Source: Hyphomicrobiales bacterium (GTDB taxonomy: Bacteria; Pseudomonadota; Alphaproteobacteria; Rhizobiales; Beijerinckiaceae). From it: a DNA stretch of 64,000 bases. Shown one piece after another: positions 43,347 to 52,873 of the stretch (its first letter is position 1; each line of letters starts with the position of its first letter). The translations under genes were made by a program, and so were the position numbers. The notes under the pieces were generated by a model that worked only from the letters and a program-made list of their open reading frames with translations, was not told the DNA's origin and ran no database searches. The DNA is taken from positions 62,001 through 126,000 of the forward strand of contig JAQGKD010000008.1 of NCBI GenBank assembly GCA_028290285.1, given 5' to 3'.

Positions 43347-44090
43347 ATGCGTCGTCCGATTAAGCCCTTCGCCGTAGAACTTCGCCGCCCCGCACGCAAG
43401 GCGGGCACATCGACGGAAACGGACGAGAAGCCGCAGTCCTCGACTGTATGGCCGGGAGCCGACAGCTCATCGCGGAAGCTGCGCGATGATGACGATGACG
43501 GCTATTTCGCAGCCATGCGCGCTGCCGATGCTGTGTTCGGCAAAGCGGACCAGCCCAAGGCAGCCACCACCAAGACGGAAGGCAGCTGGACTGATCAGCT
43601 GAAATCGGATGTGCCCGTCCGGGCCCCCCGCGAATCGGCCGCCACCAGCGCCGCCGAGCAGCTCTTTAAAAAGCCGACGCCGCCGGTCGAGGAGCAGCCG
43701 GGCAGCGACACCGATGCACACGCAGCGCGCCGCATACTGCCGAGCCTGACGGAGGAAGATCCCGTCCACCTCATCCTCGCGGACGAAGCGGCCCAGCCAA
43801 GAAAACGTCGTGGGCGCCCCGCGAAAATCCGCGTCGAGGGCGAGACCCCACCGCCCAGGCCCCGCGGTCGCCCGCGCAAGGTGGTGGCGGAAATTCCGAA
43901 CGTGCCTGTTCAGGCGCATGCGCCTGTCGTTCTGCATGAGCCCGCTCCTGCGGCGCGGCCGGTCGCGGCTCCGCAGTCACGGAAGCTGCCGGGCTATGTG
44001 CGGGGCGACATCTATTCACGCTGGGCACGCCATGACACGCTGCGCCCCGGCGAACGCTGGAAGAAGCGCCTGCCGAAGATCTGCTGGTAA
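43347..44090 (+). CDS. AT-hook protein of unknown function
   Basis: A 247-residue, mostly disordered protein. Two AT-hook DNA-minor-groove motifs are visible: RKRRGRPAK (152-160) and RPRGRPRK (171-178). The N-terminal half is acidic/polar with a DDDDDGYF stretch. The C-terminus ends in an aromatic-basic motif SRWARHDTLRPGERWKKRLP (224-243) followed by KICW. AT-hooks in bacteria occur in chromatin-like and regulatory proteins. Its proximity to a compositionally different patch may be meaningful. I do not recognise a named family. Confidence 0.7.
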   Translation: MRRPIKPFAVELRRPARKAGTSTETDEKPQSSTVWPGADSSSRKLRDDDDDGYFAAMRAADAVFGKADQPKAATTKTEGSWTDQLKSDVPVRAPRESAATSAAEQLFKKPTPPVEEQPGSDTDAHAARRILPSLTEEDPVHLILADEAAQPRKRRGRPAKIRVEGETPPPRPRGRPRKVVAEIPNVPVQAHAPVVLHEPAPAARPVAAPQSRKLPGYVRGDIYSRWARHDTLRPGERWKKRLPKICW

Positions 44091-44096
44091 AGCGCG

Positions 44097-45701
44097 TTAC
44101 TCCGGTTCGTGGTTGCCGGTGAGCGCCCGACGCAGCTTGCGGATGACCACGGCCTTGGTGCGTTCGTCGGCAGCCTTGTCGACGGCATCGTTGATTTCCA
44201 GCAACAGCCGCGACAGATCGTTGTGCCAGTCGAGTTTGCCTGCCCGTGTCGGGTCGAGGCGTTTGGGCGGGCCGGATACGACAAGATGCACGCCCGTGTC
44301 GATCAACTCGTAGGAATCGTCCAATTGCGGCACGACGATCTGATCGGACGGAACGAGGCCGGCGAGCCGCGCCTGGAGTCCGCCGATGGCCTCTTCCTCG
44401 CCGTGCACGAGAAAGATGCTGCGCGCGAGGGGCAACCGCGCTTCCACCCAGCTTCTGAGCTCCGGCCCATCGGCGTGGCCAGAATAGAGATCCAGCGAAC
44501 GGATGCGCGCCCGCACCTGAATATCCTCGCCTTGAATCCGCACCCGCGAAGCCCCATCGAGCATAATGCGCCCGAGCGTGCCCTGGGCCTGATACCCGAC
44601 CAGCAGCACCGTAGCCTCGCTGCGCCAGAGCCAGTTCTTGAGATGATGGCGGATACGGCCAGCCTCGCACATGCCACTGGCAGCCAGCACGATGTGAAAA
44701 CCCCTGATGCGATTGATCGCCTTGCTCTGCTCGACGCTTTCGGTGAAGCGAACGTGCCGGGCATTGAGGGCGCGCACGAGCGCGGCGCCATTCGTCAACT
44801 CACCGGCATGTGCTTCGAAGACGGCGCTAGCCTTCGTCGCCAGCGGCGAGTCGATGAAGATCGGCGCTTCCGCCAGTTCGCCTGATTCCATCAGCCCAAC
44901 GAGATCGACGAGAAGTTCCTGCGTCCGCTCCACTGCGAAAGATGGGATCAGCAAGGCACCGCCGGATTTGCGGGCGGCGAGAACTTCGTCGAGCAGCAGC
45001 TTGCGCCGATGTTCGAACGACGAATTCGGACGGTCCGTGTCGCCATAGGTGGATTCGCAGACGATGTAATCGAAGTCACGCGGAGCCTCCGGCGCGTCCT
45101 GCAACAGCTTTTGATCTGGACCGATATCGCCCGAAAACAGGAGCCGTGTCGGGCGGGCCGTCCCATCAGAAGGCGCGATCTCGATTTCGACGGAGCTCGA
45201 TCCGAGAAGATGACCCGCATTCCAGTAGCGGGCGCGAATGCCCTGCGCGACGCTCATCCATTCGCCAAACCGCACCGGACGGAATTGCGTCAAACAGGCG
45301 CTTGCATCCTCCGCCGTATAGATGGGTTCGACGGCGGCGCGTCCCCTCTGCGCATTCCGCCGGTTGAGATGCGCGACCTCCATTTCCTGGATGAAGCCGG
45401 AATCGGGCAGCATGACCGAGCAGAGATCGACGGTGGCGCCGGTCGCCAGGATCGGCCCTGCGAACCCCGCCTTCACGAGCTTGGGAAGCAGCCCGCTGTG
45501 GTCGATGTGCGCATGCGTGAGGATCACCGCATCTATCTCTCGCGGATCGAATGGAAACGCCCTGTAGTTCAGCTCCTTCTCGGATTTGGAGCCCTGGAAC
45601 ATGCCGCAGTCCACAAGGATGCGGGCGCCGCCCGTCTCCAGCGAAAAGCATGAGCCTGTCACCGTATGCGCCGCGCCGTGGAAGGAGAGTGTCGGGATCA
45701 T
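44097..45701 (-). CDS. MBL-fold beta-CASP hydrolase (RNA-processing exonuclease-like)
   Basis: A 534-residue metallo-beta-lactamase-fold protein of the CPSF/Ysh1-like beta-CASP group. The metal motif THAHIDHSG at 62-70, the later FSGDIGPD aspartate, VCESTYGD, and the beta-CASP region with IPSFAVERTQELL, the GMCEAGRI motif and SGHADGPEL (final histidine) are present. Members degrade or process RNA. It is the last gene of a minus-strand operon, 31 bases after the MacB permease stop. The C-terminal 60 residues are a charged helical tail. Confidence 0.88.
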   Translation of the reverse strand: MIPTLSFHGAAHTVTGSCFSLETGGARILVDCGMFQGSKSEKELNYRAFPFDPREIDAVILTHAHIDHSGLLPKLVKAGFAGPILATGATVDLCSVMLPDSGFIQEMEVAHLNRRNAQRGRAAVEPIYTAEDASACLTQFRPVRFGEWMSVAQGIRARYWNAGHLLGSSSVEIEIAPSDGTARPTRLLFSGDIGPDQKLLQDAPEAPRDFDYIVCESTYGDTDRPNSSFEHRRKLLLDEVLAARKSGGALLIPSFAVERTQELLVDLVGLMESGELAEAPIFIDSPLATKASAVFEAHAGELTNGAALVRALNARHVRFTESVEQSKAINRIRGFHIVLAASGMCEAGRIRHHLKNWLWRSEATVLLVGYQAQGTLGRIMLDGASRVRIQGEDIQVRARIRSLDLYSGHADGPELRSWVEARLPLARSIFLVHGEEEAIGGLQARLAGLVPSDQIVVPQLDDSYELIDTGVHLVVSGPPKRLDPTRAGKLDWHNDLSRLLLEINDAVDKAADERTKAVVIRKLRRALTGNHEPE

Positions 45702-45732
45702 CCGGAGGAGTCCTTGCTGGAGGAAAGCGCTT

Positions 45733-46931
45733 CTATTCGCGTCTCAACGCCTCGATGGGATCGAGGCGGGCCGCCCGCCTCGCGGGGAAATATCCGAAGA
45801 CCACGCCCACAGCCGCCGAGAACAGAAAGGCGATGGCCACGATGTTGGGCTCGATACTGAAGGGGATGCCAAGCGCCCCCGTCGCAATCCGGGCGAGGCC
45901 GAGACCCAGCGCGATGCCGGCCACGCCGCCGAACAGCGACAGCACGACTGCTTCTACCAGAAACTGCCGAAGCACCTGGCGCTCAAGCGCCCCGATAGCG
46001 AGGCGGATGCCGATCTCGCGCGTCCGCTCGGTCACGGAAACCAGCATGATATTCATGATTCCTATGCCGCCCACCAGCAGGCTGACGCCCGCGACCGCCG
46101 CCAGCAGGCCCGTCAGCATCGTGGTGGTCGCCGTCTGCGTTTCCGCGATCTGCTTCATGTCGCGCACGGTAAAATCGTCGCGCTTGCCCGGCGTGATATT
46201 GCGCCGCTCGCGCATCAGGTACTCGATGTCGCTCTGGATTTTCGCCGTATCCGCATCCTCGTTCGCCGAGACATAGAGCGAGGGAATATCCGTATTGCCC
46301 GCGATACGCCGGTGGAAGGTGCGGATCGGCATGATCACGACGTCGTCCTGATCCGAGCCGAAGCCCGATTGTCCGCGCGCCGTGAGCACGCCGATGACCT
46401 CGCACGCGATCTTGCTCACGCGCAGCACACGGCCGACAGCCTCTCCGCCCCCGAACAATTTGTCGTTTACCGTTGCCCCGATGATGCAGACCGAGCGGCC
46501 GCTGCGCAGCTCGGCATCGAGAAACTCACGCCCCGCCGCGAGATCCCAGGTCTGCGCGGCGAAATACGCATTGTCGACGCCTCGGACGAGAGTCGTGCGG
46601 TTTTCAGACCCCGCGATCAGCGTCACCGATTTCTGCGCGACCGGCGCGACGACGCGCACATTGCTCAATTGCGTGCGCATGGTCTCGAGATCGCGGAAAT
46701 TGAACGGCTTCGCCTCGCTGCTGGCTCGGCCGGGGCCGAATTGTCCGGGGCTGACGAACAGCATGTTGCTGCCGAGCCGGGCCATATCGGCTTTCACCTT
46801 GGCGGTCGTACCGTTGCCGATGGTCACCATGGCGATGACGGCGCCGACGCCGATGACGACACCGAGCACCGTCAGGAACGAGCGCAGCATATTGCGAAGG
46901 ATGGCTTGTTGCGCGAGGCGGACCGCTTCCA

Positions 46932-46938
<7 letters not shown>
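45733..46938 (-). CDS. MacB-type ABC transporter permease
   Basis: A 401-residue membrane protein with one N-terminal helix (SFLTVLGVVIGVGAVIAMVT), a large periplasmic MacB_PCD domain (about 45-255), and three C-terminal FtsX-type helices ending PARRAARLDPIEALRRE. It forms the mechanotransmission permease of a tripartite efflux system. In E. coli, ATPase and permease are fused; here they are separate genes. The ATG at 46938 overlaps the ATPase stop by 7 bases. Confidence 0.93.
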
Positions 46939-47656
<718 letters not shown>

Positions 47657-47657
<1 letters not shown>

Positions 47658-48979
47658 CAGCTTTTCTTTGCGCGATCTAGGATGACGGCGTCTCCCGCCT
47701 TCAGGTTGCCCTTGACGATCTGCGTCCGCTTGTCGTCGCTGACGCCTGTCACGACGGGCACAGCCACCGGCGCGCCGTCGCGCAGCACGTAAACCTTTCG
47801 CGCACCGGCAGGCGCCGGCGCACTGGGCGCGCGGAATTGCGGACGTCCTCCCGGAATGATGCGTTGCAAGAGGCTGCGGGCCGGCTCCGCGGGCTGCGCC
47901 TGCGGCGGCGTGAAGCGCAGCGCCTGGTTGCTGACCGTCAGCGCATCCGCCACTTCGTCGACGATGATTTCGGCTGTCGCCGTCATGCCCGGCCGCAACA
48001 GCAGGCCGGAATTATCCGTCGTCAGCACGGCCTTGTAGGTGACCACGCCCTGCACGACTTCGGACCCGAAGCGAACCATGCGGATCGTCGCGTCGAAGCG
48101 ACGGTCCGGATAAGCGTCGACGGAAAAAGTGGCGCGCTGGTTTTCCTTGACGCGCCCGACGTCGGCTTCGTCGACGGCGACCTGCACTTCCATGCGCTTC
48201 AGGTCCTCGGCGATCGTGAACAGGATCGGCGCCTGGAGGGAAGATGCGACCGTCTGGCCCGGATCGACCTTGCGCATCAGCACCACCCCATCGATGGGGG
48301 AGACGATGCGCGCACGCACGAGGTTGGTTTCATCGAGCGTCAGTTGCGCCTGCGCGGTCAGGATATTCGCCTTGGCCGTCTCGATGGCGACCACCGAGCG
48401 GTCGTAGGCTGCCTTCGCTGTCTCGCGATCCTGCGCCGAACTGACGTCGCCGACTCCTAGTCTGCGCTTGCGGTCCCACGTTCCAAGTTTCTCTTCGAGC
48501 GAGATCTGCGCGTCCCGCATTTCGGCCTGCGCAGCGCTCAGCCGGGCGCGCGAACTCTCCGCTGTGGCATTGAGCTTGACCGAGTCGAGGGCCGCGAGCA
48601 CGTCGCCCGCCTTCACGACGGAATTATAATCGACGCGCACCTCCCGCACCGTGCCCGACAATTCGCTGGAAATATCCACCTGGTTCGTCGGCTGCACCGT
48701 GCCCGTCGCGGTGACCCGCACGGTGATGCGCGCGGCGGAGGCGGGCTCCGTGAGATAGTTGAACGCGTTTCCTGACGTTGATGCAGGCGCGAAGTAAAAG
48801 ACGTAGCTGCCCACCGCTGCTGCGACAAGTAGGGCGCCGAGTGCGAGCCGCCCCGGCCTCAGCAGGCGCCGCCACAAAGAGATCTTGGCTCCCAGAAGCG
48901 CTTCGATTTCCACCCGCTCGATTTTGCTGGTTGGCTTGTTCATGACCCGCGCCGGCAGGGAGAGTGCCCCCCCTGGCAT
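47657..48979 (-). CDS. macA: MacA-type periplasmic adaptor protein
   Basis: Membrane-fusion protein of 440 residues linking the ABC permease to an outer-membrane channel. One N-terminal helix (LALGALLVAAAVGSYVFYF) is followed by the barrel-sandwich (VRVTATGTVQPTNQVDI), a coiled-coil hairpin (about 130-215) and beta-barrel domains. The ATG at 48979 was preferred because AGGA lies 7 bases upstream; the ATG at 48943 has no ribosome site. It starts 9 bases after the cytochrome stop. No outer-membrane TolC gene is present. Confidence 0.9.
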
Positions 48980-48988
48980 ACTGCCGTC

Positions 48989-49495
48989 CTATTTTTTCTG
49001 ATCATTCACATAAGCCTGGTCGCTGAACGGGGACGCGCTGGGCGTCTGTATTCTGATGAAGCCCACATTACCTGCAACATGGCACATGTTGCAGGCCACC
49101 GTCAGCTCGGAATAGGCGCTCGAGAACGCCTTGAAATCCTTGCGCCCAGCCGCCTCTTTCATGCTGGTGAGCGGCGCGTCGACCGTCTTGATGAGCTCCA
49201 CGGGAATGTTCACGTAGAGCATCGCGGCCTTGAAAAGACTTTCCCTGATCTTGTCGACCGAATAGCTCGCGAGCCCCCAATTGCCGGACTTGGCGGCGTA
49301 CCAGAGCTTGATATGGCGCATCTGCGCGAGTGTCATGACGTCGCCGAGACTGAGCAGGCTGGCGTCCGTGGACTGGCCGGGCCTGGCGAGTGGCTGTTGC
49401 GCGAAGGGTATGTCGTCGCTCTGCGCCGTAACGCTCGCCGGTACTGAGACCGCAGCGAAGGCGGCGAAGGCGGCGCGGATCACGGCGAGGTTCAT
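48989..49495 (-). CDS. Exported monoheme cytochrome, c'-like
   Basis: A 168-residue exported protein with a signal peptide (NLAVIRAAFAAFAAVSVPAS) and a helical mature part. A single CNMCH heme motif lies at 135-139, near the C-terminus. A late heme motif in a helical bundle recalls cytochromes c', but I cannot see the usual motif neighbourhood, so the family is tentative. It is the first gene of an operon with macA and the split macB. AAAGGG lies 7 bases before the ATG. A partial Fnr/FixK-like box lies about 60 bases upstream. Confidence 0.75.
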   Translation of the reverse strand: MNLAVIRAAFAAFAAVSVPASVTAQSDDIPFAQQPLARPGQSTDASLLSLGDVMTLAQMRHIKLWYAAKSGNWGLASYSVDKIRESLFKAAMLYVNIPVELIKTVDAPLTSMKEAAGRKDFKAFSSAYSELTVACNMCHVAGNVGFIRIQTPSASPFSDQAYVNDQKK

Positions 49496-49556
49496 GGGCA
49501 ACCCTTTCTTCGAGTCGAGTGCCCATACTCAATGAAGCCGCCGGCCGCCTTCTGCA

Positions 49557-49570
49557 TTGTTCAAGATCAA
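49557..49570 (-). promoter_or_regulatory. Fnr/FixK-like box upstream of the cytochrome operon
   Basis: TTGTTCAAGATCAA fits the Crp/Fnr pattern TTGAN6TCAA with one mismatch (T for A at the fourth base) and keeps the core TTG-N8-CAA. It lies about 62 bases before the ATG at 49495 of a cytochrome gene on the minus strand. Suggestive only. Confidence 0.35.
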
Positions 49571-49610
49571 GTTATGAACGGTCTTTAAAGCAAAGTTATA
49601 GCTTTTGCCC

Positions 49611-49892
49611 TCAAGCAACCTGCAGGTCCATTTTTGTTTCCCGCACCCAATAGGCGGAGCGGGGCGGCAATTCACGCAGCGCGAGCGAACTCAGCACCGC
49701 CGGATCTAGCTCCCCTTGGCCGGCCTGTCCTAAAATTGCGCGGGCAAGCGCGGTACGCACTCCCTGATCGGGGCCCGAGGGCCCATAAGAAAAAGCCAGC
49801 GCTTCGGAAGCGCTGTCGAGCGCCCGGCGCATGTTTTCTATTTCCGGCTGATCGAACACGGGCCCAGGAAGATTGAGCTGGAAATCAGACAC
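49611..49892 (-). CDS. Small protein of unknown function, GTG start
   Basis: A 93-residue, leucine/alanine-rich cytosolic protein: NMRRALDSASEALAFSYGP, then VRTALARAILGQAGQGELDP, then LSSLALRELPPRSAYW. The frame extends to 49928, but I chose GTG at 49892, preceded by GGGGGT. It resembles short conserved proteins I have seen in Hyphomicrobiales without a named function; that memory is weak. It stands alone between the cytochrome and doxX genes. Confidence 0.5.
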   Translation of the reverse strand: MSDFQLNLPGPVFDQPEIENMRRALDSASEALAFSYGPSGPDQGVRTALARAILGQAGQGELDPAVLSSLALRELPPRSAYWVRETKMDLQVA

Positions 49893-50163
49893 GACGCACC
49901 CCCAAAGTTCACGCACAAACAACAACATGCACAGACATCAACGGGTCGGAAACTGCACTCGCCGGGCCATGTAGTCCATAGAAAAAAGGCTCCGTGGAGC
50001 GGGGGTTCCATTTCATACAATCCACGTCTGCGGTGACCGCAATGCAGCAAATGCAGCAATACAAACAAAGCTTTCAGCGCCTGGCACGGTCGTGCGCCTT
50101 GCCGGTCATTTCGGCTGACGCTACGCTCCGCGCACAATAAAAAACCGTGGGGGCGACGCGCAT

Positions 50164-50616
50164 ATGCAGAATATCGAAGCCAAGAGACTGGTCTTTCCGG
50201 GGCTCGCAGGACTCTACAATTCCTTGGCGCCGCTCGCGCCCACCCTCGTGCGCGTATCGCTCGGCCTCATCCTCATCCCGCACGGCTACGGGAAGGTCTT
50301 CCTGAACGACGCCGCGGGCGCATCGCGCAACTTCGTCAATTTCGGCTGGGCCTTTCCGCTCGCCTGGGCCTATGCGATCGGCGTTCTGGAATTCTTCGGC
50401 GGACTGATGTTGGTCTTCGGCCTGCTGACCCGGCCGGTCGCACTGGCCGTCACGATCCAGATGGCCGTGATCTCTTTCGCCGTGCTCTACCCGAACTGGG
50501 GATGGACGCAGCGCGGTATGGAGTTTGCCGTATTCATGGGATTGATCGCCATTTCGGTCCTGATGGCAGGCGGGGGCCGTTATTCGCTCGACGGCCTGCT
50601 GCGCAAGGAACTATGA
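50164..50616 (+). CDS. DoxX-family membrane protein
   Basis: A 150-residue inner-membrane protein with four hydrophobic helices. The early RVSLGLILIPHGYGKVF motif and GVLEFFGGLMLVFGLLTRPVAL are diagnostic of DoxX, a family linked to quinone-related or oxidative-stress roles. A Bug-type binding protein follows on the same strand 43 bases later. Function cannot be made more precise. Confidence 0.88.
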   Translation: MQNIEAKRLVFPGLAGLYNSLAPLAPTLVRVSLGLILIPHGYGKVFLNDAAGASRNFVNFGWAFPLAWAYAIGVLEFFGGLMLVFGLLTRPVALAVTIQMAVISFAVLYPNWGWTQRGMEFAVFMGLIAISVLMAGGGRYSLDGLLRKEL

Positions 50617-50659
50617 CACACGCGGGAGCTCGCAAGCCCCGCTAGACAAAGGAAAAACG

Positions 50660-51736
50660 ATGAGACGCGTCTGGACTTCGGCATTGACGGCGATAGCGCT
50701 CCTCCTGGTGCCATCGCAGGCCTTCGCCACCGACTTCACTGGCAAGACGATCTCGCTGATCGTCCCCTTCCCGAATGGCGGCGGTGTCGATCTCTGGGCG
50801 AGGTTCAACGCGCCACTTCTCGCCAAATACCTGCCGGGCAAGCCGACCATCGTCATCAAGAACATGCCCGGCGGCGGCTCCATCTCGGGCGCCAATTTCT
50901 TCAGCGTGACGGCCAAGCCCGATGGCCTGACCCTGCTGGCCAGCTCTGCCTCCACGCAATTCCCTTATCTGCTCGGCGATCCGCGCGTTCGCTACGAATA
51001 CAAGGACTGGAAGGTCGTTCTGGCCGGGCCGACGGGCGGCGCAGCCTATGTCAGCTCGTCTTTCGGCGCGAAATCCATCGCCGACATCGACAAGCTGCGC
51101 GGCAAGGAGCTGTTCTTCGCCAGCCCCGGACCCACAGCGCTCGAACTGGTGTCGCTGCTCGGTTTCCGCCTGCTCGATCTCAACGTGAACCACATTTTCG
51201 GCGTCCCGGGGCGCGCCGAAGGGCTGCTCGGCTTCGAGCGCGGCGAATTCACGATCGACTCGCAGACCACCACCGCCTATCTGCGCCGCTCCGCAGGCCT
51301 CGTGAAGGAAGGCAAGGCCGTGCCGCTGTTCAGCTGGGGCGTGCTCGACGCCTCCGGCCATCTGGCGCGCGACCCCAATTTCCCCGGCCTGCCCCACGTC
51401 GGCGAAGCCTACGAGATCGTGCACGGCAAGAAGCCCGAGGGCACCGAATGGGATGCCTTCATGGCCTTCCTCGTCTCCGGTTTCCCGGCGCAGAAGCTGA
51501 TGGTGCTGCCCAAGGGCACGCCCGACGACATGGTGGAAACCTTCCGCGCCGCCGCACGCGAGATGCTGAAGGACCCCGATTATCTGGCGAAGCGCGACGA
51601 AATCATCGGCGAATACGAGCAGGTGACCGACGCACAGGCCGAACGCCTCTACAAGAACAGCACCAACATTTCGCCGGAAGCCCGTGAATGGACGCGCGAC
51701 TTCCTCACCAGGAAATATGACGTGAAGTTCGAGTAG
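50660..51736 (+). CDS. Bug/TctC-type substrate-binding protein (second of three)
   Basis: Exported binding protein of 358 residues (signal peptide ending PSQAFA). Typical stretches are ISLIVPFPNGGGVDLWARF, IVIKNMPGGGSISGANFF and FERGEFTIDSQTT. The sequence differs strongly from the two other Bug proteins in the window, so they bind different ligands. AAAGGAAA precedes the ATG by about 6 bases. No TctA/TctB partner genes are near. Confidence 0.87.
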   Translation: MRRVWTSALTAIALLLVPSQAFATDFTGKTISLIVPFPNGGGVDLWARFNAPLLAKYLPGKPTIVIKNMPGGGSISGANFFSVTAKPDGLTLLASSASTQFPYLLGDPRVRYEYKDWKVVLAGPTGGAAYVSSSFGAKSIADIDKLRGKELFFASPGPTALELVSLLGFRLLDLNVNHIFGVPGRAEGLLGFERGEFTIDSQTTTAYLRRSAGLVKEGKAVPLFSWGVLDASGHLARDPNFPGLPHVGEAYEIVHGKKPEGTEWDAFMAFLVSGFPAQKLMVLPKGTPDDMVETFRAAAREMLKDPDYLAKRDEIIGEYEQVTDAQAERLYKNSTNISPEAREWTRDFLTRKYDVKFE

Positions 51737-51822
51737 CAGCAATCCGCGCAGCCTGAGCCGCGCAACCATCGGCCTCGCCGTGTGTTCCGATCTCGTCTGG
51801 ACATCACGGCGAGGAGCTGCAC

Positions 51823-52137
51823 ATGGGATTTGATCAATATCACGAGCCGCCGTCCGAGCTGCCCGCCAAGACACGCACCTTTGCCCGCATGATCACATCG
51901 CTGATTGAAGAAGCCGAGGCCATCGGCTGGTATGAGCAGCGAATGGCCGTCGAACCCGACCCGGAAGCGCGCGCCATCATGGAGAACGCGCAGAAGGAAG
52001 AGTTCAAGCACTTCGGCATGGACCTCGAATTCCTGCTCCGGCGCAACGAGATCTGGCGCAAGGAACTGAAGGACATCCTCTTCACGACCGGAGACATTGT
52101 GAAGCGCGGCGAAGCCGCCGAGAAGGCTGCTGATTGA
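51823..52137 (+). CDS. Encapsulated-ferritin-type (EncFtn) protein, no shell gene nearby
   Basis: A 104-residue two-helix protein matching the EncFtn family: SLIEEAEAIGWYEQR at 26-40 and KEEFKHFGMDLEF at 58-70. The ferroxidase and metal-entry residues known from the Rhodospirillum rubrum protein all have counterparts: Glu29, Glu30, Glu32, Trp36, Tyr37, Glu59, Glu60 and His63. EncFtn oxidises iron at an annular decamer interface, normally inside an encapsulin shell. Here the C-terminus (KRGEAAEKAAD) lacks a typical shell-targeting peptide and no encapsulin gene is in the window. GAGGAG precedes the ATG. Confidence 0.85.
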   Translation: MGFDQYHEPPSELPAKTRTFARMITSLIEEAEAIGWYEQRMAVEPDPEARAIMENAQKEEFKHFGMDLEFLLRRNEIWRKELKDILFTTGDIVKRGEAAEKAAD

Positions 52138-52175
52138 CCCCTGTCAATTGACGTCATGCAACTGAGACGTAATGT

Positions 52176-52198
52176 GCGCCTCGTGAATCACGAGGCGC
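52176..52198. other. 10-bp hairpin ahead of cytochrome b561 gene
   Basis: GCGCCTCGTG-AAT-CACGAGGCGC is a perfect 10-base-pair inverted repeat, 38 bases after the EncFtn stop and 21 bases before the cytochrome b start. No T-run follows. It could be a Rho-aided terminator, an operator or an mRNA structure near the ribosome site. Confidence 0.5.
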
Positions 52199-52219
52199 GA
52201 TTACGCGCGAAGGATCGCC

Positions 52220-52798
52220 ATGACCCAGTCTGACCGCCTGCTTGCTTCCACTCCGGAGCGTTACACGATTTTCGCTCAGGTCTTGCACTGGGTAATCGCG
52301 CTACTTCTTTGTTTGCAGTTCATATTGGCCTGGACGATGCCTGATATTGGTCGCGGAACCGTCCCTGAGCGCCTGATCAACCTTCACCTCTCCTTCGGCC
52401 TGCTGATTATCGTCGTGATGGCGCTCCGTCTGTTGTGGCGCGTCACCCACGCCGTACCGGCGCCACCCGCGGGCGTGCCCGCCTGGCAGGCAAAATCTGC
52501 CAGCCTCGCGCATGCAGCGCTCTACGTCCTTCTGTTCGTCGTCCCCCTTCTCGGCTGGATCAACGCCTCATATCGCGGATGGACGGTTGAGTTCTTCGGG
52601 CTCTTTCCGCTCCCGGCACTCGTCGCCGCGCGCGGCCCCGCCAACACCGGCGCGATCCTCGGTCCGTGGAGCGGAGACGTTCACATCTGGCTGAGCTATG
52701 CGCTTCTCACAGCGATCGGCCTGCACGTCCTCGGCGCGCTTTATCATCGCTTCATCCTGCGCGACGACGTGCTCGGCCGCATGGTGCCCGGCGCCTGA
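52220..52798 (+). CDS. Cytochrome b561-family membrane protein
   Basis: Inner-membrane diheme cytochrome b of 192 residues with four hydrophobic helices. Candidate heme-ligand histidines are in FAQVLHWVIALLL, NLHLSFGLLIIVV, SLAHAALYVLL and GDVHIWLSYALLTAIGLHVL. Family members pass electrons between quinol and periplasmic acceptors (superoxide, low-potential redox proteins). The neighbouring ferritin-like gene could be a functional partner, but the link is only positional. Confidence 0.9.
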   Translation: MTQSDRLLASTPERYTIFAQVLHWVIALLLCLQFILAWTMPDIGRGTVPERLINLHLSFGLLIIVVMALRLLWRVTHAVPAPPAGVPAWQAKSASLAHAALYVLLFVVPLLGWINASYRGWTVEFFGLFPLPALVAARGPANTGAILGPWSGDVHIWLSYALLTAIGLHVLGALYHRFILRDDVLGRMVPGA

Positions 52799-52830
52799 AG
52801 AAGGAGGTCTGGCACGCATCCTGCTTCGAC

Positions 52831-52859
52831 CCAGAGGACGCCGGACGGGCGTCCTCTGG
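52831..52859. terminator. 12-bp hairpin between cytochrome b561 and amidase
   Basis: CCAGAGGACGCC-GGACG-GGCGTCCTCTGG is a perfect 12-base-pair stem with a 5-base loop, 32 bases after the cytochrome stop and 14 bases before the amidase ATG. No T-run follows, so it is terminator-like only and could also affect amidase translation. Confidence 0.5.
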
Positions 52860-52873
52860 CACGGGAGCAGCGG

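Noticed and set aside
42917..43408. 163-codon minus-strand frame beside the AT-hook gene
   Set aside because: No recognisable sequence, overlaps the AT-hook start, and composition suggests chance.
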